Shown piece by piece: positions 6,658-9,472 of a stretch of DNA of 9,472 bases (its first letter is position 1; every line of letters starts with the position of its first letter). The position numbers and the translations under genes were made by a program. The notes below the pieces were generated by a model that searched no databases, was not told where the DNA came from, and was given only the letters and a program-made list of their open reading frames with translations. Source of the DNA: REEB481 sp039796915 (GTDB taxonomy: Bacteria > Bacteroidota > Bacteroidia > NS11-12g > UBA955); contig JBDKIU010000193.1 in the NCBI GenBank assembly GCA_039796915.1, positions 1 through 9,472 on the forward strand, given 5' to 3'.

Positions 6658-7791
6658 ATGCAAAAAACAACCATGCTGCTCCCAGCGCTGGCAGCAGTTT
6701 CAGTCATCATCCTCGGCGCATCCTGCGGAAAACCCGCATCCGCCAGCCAAAGTCCGGCAGCCTTCCCCACCATGCAGGTGCAACTGCGTGACACCCATTT
6801 CCACATCGATTATCCGGCAGAAATCCACGCCGTGCAACAGGTGGAAATCCGCGCCAAAGTAAGCGGTTACCTGAAGGATATTCTGGTAGATGAAGGTGCA
6901 CGCGTGCAATCCGGACAGATGCTCTTCAAACTCGAACCCGGCGAATACCGCGAAGAACTGCAAAAGGCCAAAGCCCAGCTCGACATTGCCCTCGCTGAAC
7001 TGCGCTCCGCCGAGCTGGAATACCAAAATGTGGTGTTGCTGGCGGAAAAGCAGGTGGTTTCCAAAACAGAAGTCAGCCTGGCAGCAAACAAAGTGGCGCT
7101 GCAAAAAGCGCGTTCCGCAGAAGCACGTGCTCAATACAATCAGGCAGAAATACGCTTCGACAATACCAACATCCGCGCGCCCTTCACCGGCATCATCAAC
7201 CGCATTCCACTCAAAAAGGGAAGCCTGATCGACAATGGAACACTGCTTACTTCCCTGTCAGACAACAGCGAGGTGTTCGCCTATTTCGATTGGTCGGAGA
7301 AAGATTTTCTTCAGTACCAGCGCCTGCTGGGAAGCACAAGCCTGACCGAAACCAGCGTGGAACTGGTGCTTTCCGACGGACAAGTGCATCGCAGCCGCGG
7401 ACGCATTGAAACGGTAGAAGGTGCCATTGACCGCAACTCGGGAAACATCGCCGTCCGGGCGCGCTTCGGAAATGCCGATCGCCTGCTGCGCCACGGCGCC
7501 AGCGGCAAGGTGCGCATGGAACAAACCCTGGACAGCGTGATGCTGGTTCCGCAGAAAGCCACCTTCGACATCCAGGATAAAACCTATGTGTACACGGTAA
7601 ACAAAGAAGGCGTGGTCACGGCCCGCAACATCGTGATTGCCCGCAGACTGCCGCATTGGTACGCCGTTTCCGGTGGGCTGCTTCCGGGAGAAACCATTGT
7701 GGCTGAAGGAACGCAGGCACTCAAAAACGGCGACCGCATCCGCATGATTCCGGTTGCAACTTCCGGCTCCAACGCTGTCAATAAACACTGA
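6658..7791 (+). CDS. RND efflux periplasmic adaptor (membrane fusion protein, AcrA/HlyD family)
   Basis: A 377-residue adaptor that would link the inner-membrane pump encoded next to an outer-membrane TolC-like channel. The ATG at 6658 starts a signal sequence (MQKTTMLLPALAAVSVIILG) ending in ASCGKP; Cys23 fits the loose lipoprotein boxes common in Bacteroidota, suggesting a lipid-anchored periplasmic protein. The frame is open back to 6589, but that would bury the signal. Domains: lipoyl half-motifs at about 55-92 (VEIRAKVSGYLKDILVDEGARV) and 165-197 (IRAPFTGIINRIPLKKGSLI), an alpha-helical hairpin between them (97-165), a beta-barrel (about 205-290) and a membrane-proximal domain (about 295-365). 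The hairpin tip aligns with the AcrA R-x3-L-x6-S channel-docking motif, with Leu128 and Ser135 kept but Asn124 in the Arg position. The leader AAACAAC before ATG lacks a Shine-Dalgarno. The pump gene starts two bases after the stop, indicating one operon. Confidence 0.94.
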   Translation: MQKTTMLLPALAAVSVIILGASCGKPASASQSPAAFPTMQVQLRDTHFHIDYPAEIHAVQQVEIRAKVSGYLKDILVDEGARVQSGQMLFKLEPGEYREELQKAKAQLDIALAELRSAELEYQNVVLLAEKQVVSKTEVSLAANKVALQKARSAEARAQYNQAEIRFDNTNIRAPFTGIINRIPLKKGSLIDNGTLLTSLSDNSEVFAYFDWSEKDFLQYQRLLGSTSLTETSVELVLSDGQVHRSRGRIETVEGAIDRNSGNIAVRARFGNADRLLRHGASGKVRMEQTLDSVMLVPQKATFDIQDKTYVYTVNKEGVVTARNIVIARRLPHWYAVSGGLLPGETIVAEGTQALKNGDRIRMIPVATSGSNAVNKH

Positions 7792-7793
7792 TC

Positions 7794-9472
7794 ATGTGGA
7801 CGAGTTTCCTGAACCGGCCGATATTGTCGCTGGTGATTTCGGTGTTTTTTGTGCTGCTGGGACTCATTTCCCTGCTGCAGCTTCCGGTGACGCAATACCC
7901 TGAAATTGCCCCGCCGGCCGTAAGTGTAACCACGCGATACACCGGCGCCAATGCAGAAGTTTGTGCCAAAGCTGTGGTAACGCCACTCGAACGCGCCATC
8001 AATGGCGTGCCGGGCATGGCATACATGAACTCCGTTTCTTCCAACGACGGAACCAGCATCATTCAGGTGTATTTCAAGGTGGGAACCGATCCCGACCAGG
8101 CCGCCGTGAACGTGCAGAATCGGGTAACTACTGTTTTGGATGAATTGCCCGAAGAAGTCATCAAAGCCGGCGTTTCCACAGAAAAAGAAGTAAACAGCAT
8201 GCTGCTGTACCTGAACCTCGTAAGCTCCGACACCAGTCTGGACGAGAAGTTCATTTACAACTATGCCGACATCAATGTGCTGGCAGAGCTGAAACGCATT
8301 GACGGTGTGGGGTTTGCCGACATCATGGGCCAGCGGGAATACGCCATGCGGGTTTGGCTGAAGCCTTCGATGCTCGACGTGTACAACATCTCCAGCGGCG
8401 AAGTAATCAGCGCGCTGCGCAGCCAGAACGTGGAAGCCGCTCCCGGAAAAGTGGGCGAAAGCTCCGGAAAACAGGCGCAGGCGCTTCAGTATGTGATTAA
8501 GTATGCCGGGAAGTTCACGGAAAAGACCCAGTACGAAAACCTGGTGGTGAAAACCGCTGACGATGGCAGCCTGGTAAGGCTTCGCGATGTGGCCGACATC
8601 GAATTTGGCTCGCTCGATTACGACGTGCTTTCCAAAGAAAACGGCAAGCCTTCCGCAGCCATCATCCTGAAACAGCGGCCAGGCTCCAATGCTCGCGAGG
8701 TGATTGAAAAAATCAAGGCGAAAATGGAAGAACTCAAACGCAGTTCCTTCCCCGCAGGCATGGATTATACGCTGAGCTATGACGTTTCTCGCTTCCTCGA
8801 TGCGTCCATCAAAGAAGTGCTGAAAACCCTGCTGGAAGCCTTTCTGCTGGTTGCCCTGGTGGTGTTTCTGTTTCTGCAGGACTGGCGTTCAACGCTCATT
8901 CCCGTGCTGGCTGTGCCTGTTTCACTCATCGGCACGTTTGCATTCATTCAGGCCTTCGGCTTTTCCATCAACACGCTCACACTGTTTGCAATGGTGCTGG
9001 CCATCGGCATCGTGGTGGATAATGCCATTGTGGTGGTGGAAGCGGTGCATGCCAATATGGAAAAGAAGAAGCTCAGTCCGCAGGCGGCCACCTTCGCGGC
9101 GATGAAAGAAATGGGCGCCGCCATTGTGGCCATCACACTGGTGATGTCTGCCGTGTTCATTCCTGTTTCGTTTCTGAGCGGCCCCGTGGGTGTTTTCTAC
9201 CGACAGTTCTCCGTGACGATGGCCACGGCCATCATCATTTCCGGAATCAATGCGCTGACGCTCACACCCGTGCTGTGTATGATGCTGTTGCGCCCGGGGC
9301 ACGGTCAGAACGGCAAATGGCTCAACCGCTTCTTTGCCGCCTTCAACCGCAAATACGATGCGCTGACCCAGCGCTACTCCTCGTTCATCAAACGCTGGAT
9401 TCCACACAGGCCGCTCACATTCCTGGTGGTAGCAGGATTTGTGCTCGCCCTCTGGCTGCTGAGCCGGGTTGT
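7794..9472 (+). CDS. RND efflux pump, inner-membrane permease (HAE-1/AcrB family), 3'-truncated by the window edge
   Basis: Proton-driven inner-membrane transporter; 559 complete codons are present of about 1040 usual, open to the end of the window. The start MWTSFLNRPILSLVISVFFV is the family N-terminus with TM1, followed by LPVTQYPEIAPPAVSV (30-45), nearly the AcrB sequence, and the first periplasmic porter domain (VNVQNRV 105-111; NVEAAPGK 212-219). TM2 lies near 345-362 ending FLQDWRST, TM4 is LFAMVLAIGIVVDNAIVVVEAV (397-418), TM5 about 441-460, TM6 about 475-495, and the start of TM7 after the cytoplasmic helix is at 541-559. TM4 has Asp409 then Asn410, where AcrB has the proton-relay pair Asp407-Asp408. 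The HAE-1 sequence pattern suggests hydrophobic or amphiphilic substrates rather than metals. It starts two bases after the adaptor stop. The remaining relay residues (Lys/Arg in TM10-11) lie beyond the window. No local regulator gene is visible. Confidence 0.96.
   Translation, partial: MWTSFLNRPILSLVISVFFVLLGLISLLQLPVTQYPEIAPPAVSVTTRYTGANAEVCAKAVVTPLERAINGVPGMAYMNSVSSNDGTSIIQVYFKVGTDPDQAAVNVQNRVTTVLDELPEEVIKAGVSTEKEVNSMLLYLNLVSSDTSLDEKFIYNYADINVLAELKRIDGVGFADIMGQREYAMRVWLKPSMLDVYNISSGEVISALRSQNVEAAPGKVGESSGKQAQALQYVIKYAGKFTEKTQYENLVVKTADDGSLVRLRDVADIEFGSLDYDVLSKENGKPSAAIILKQRPGSNAREVIEKIKAKMEELKRSSFPAGMDYTLSYDVSRFLDASIKEVLKTLLEAFLLVALVVFLFLQDWRSTLIPVLAVPVSLIGTFAFIQAFGFSINTLTLFAMVLAIGIVVDNAIVVVEAVHANMEKKKLSPQAATFAAMKEMGAAIVAITLVMSAVFIPVSFLSGPVGVFYRQFSVTMATAIIISGINALTLTPVLCMMLLRPGHGQNGKWLNRFFAAFNRKYDALTQRYSSFIKRWIPHRPLTFLVVAGFVLALWLLSRV

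Noticed and set aside
1..9472. Insertion sequences, CRISPR arrays, tRNA or rRNA genes, prophage or defence systems
   Set aside because: No transposase motifs, regularly spaced direct repeats, cloverleaf-like sequence or defence-family domains were seen. The genes are ordinary housekeeping, export and efflux functions.

Overview
The window is ordinary chromosomal DNA, probably from a Bacteroidota bacterium of fairly high GC content. The strongest lineage evidence is a large exported protein ending in a type IX secretion (Por) sorting domain, a system confined largely to this phylum. Supporting evidence is the absence of Shine-Dalgarno sequences before the genes, several of which start after A/C-rich leaders ending in CAAC, and matches to the Bacteroidota -7 promoter element (TAnnTTTG).

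Layout: (1) 2-1801, plus strand, the 3' four fifths of katG, a bifunctional catalase-peroxidase cut by the window's left edge. (2) 1822-1909, two adjacent bidirectional hairpin terminators between convergent genes. (3) 5101-1928, minus strand, a 1057-residue secreted multidomain protein: signal peptide, N-terminal region of unknown function, three Calx-beta repeats, an OB-fold-like insert, a fourth Calx-beta repeat and a T9SS C-terminal domain. (4) 5853-5158, minus strand, a ComF/ComFC-family phosphoribosyltransferase-like protein. (5) 5854-6195, a divergent intergenic region with no convincing gene but several inverted repeats and a -7-like promoter element. (6) 6196-6531, plus strand, a small unrecognised protein with a hydrophobic N-terminal segment. 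(7) 6658-7791 and 7794 to the right edge, plus strand, the periplasmic adaptor and inner-membrane pump of an HAE-1/AcrAB-type RND efflux system, two bases apart. The pump runs off the window with no stop codon; the outer-membrane channel, if encoded here, would lie beyond the edge.

How the genes work together: the adaptor and pump form one tripartite efflux machine, and the small gene just upstream may share its transcript. KatG detoxifies peroxide independently. The T9SS-exported protein and ComF are co-oriented, 56 bases apart, but have no obvious functional link.

Nothing here is a clearly new multi-gene system. The observations most worth checking are an Asp-to-Asn change at the second position of the pump's TM4 acidic pair, the domain architecture of the exported protein, the orphan small gene before the pump, and the dyads in the divergent region.
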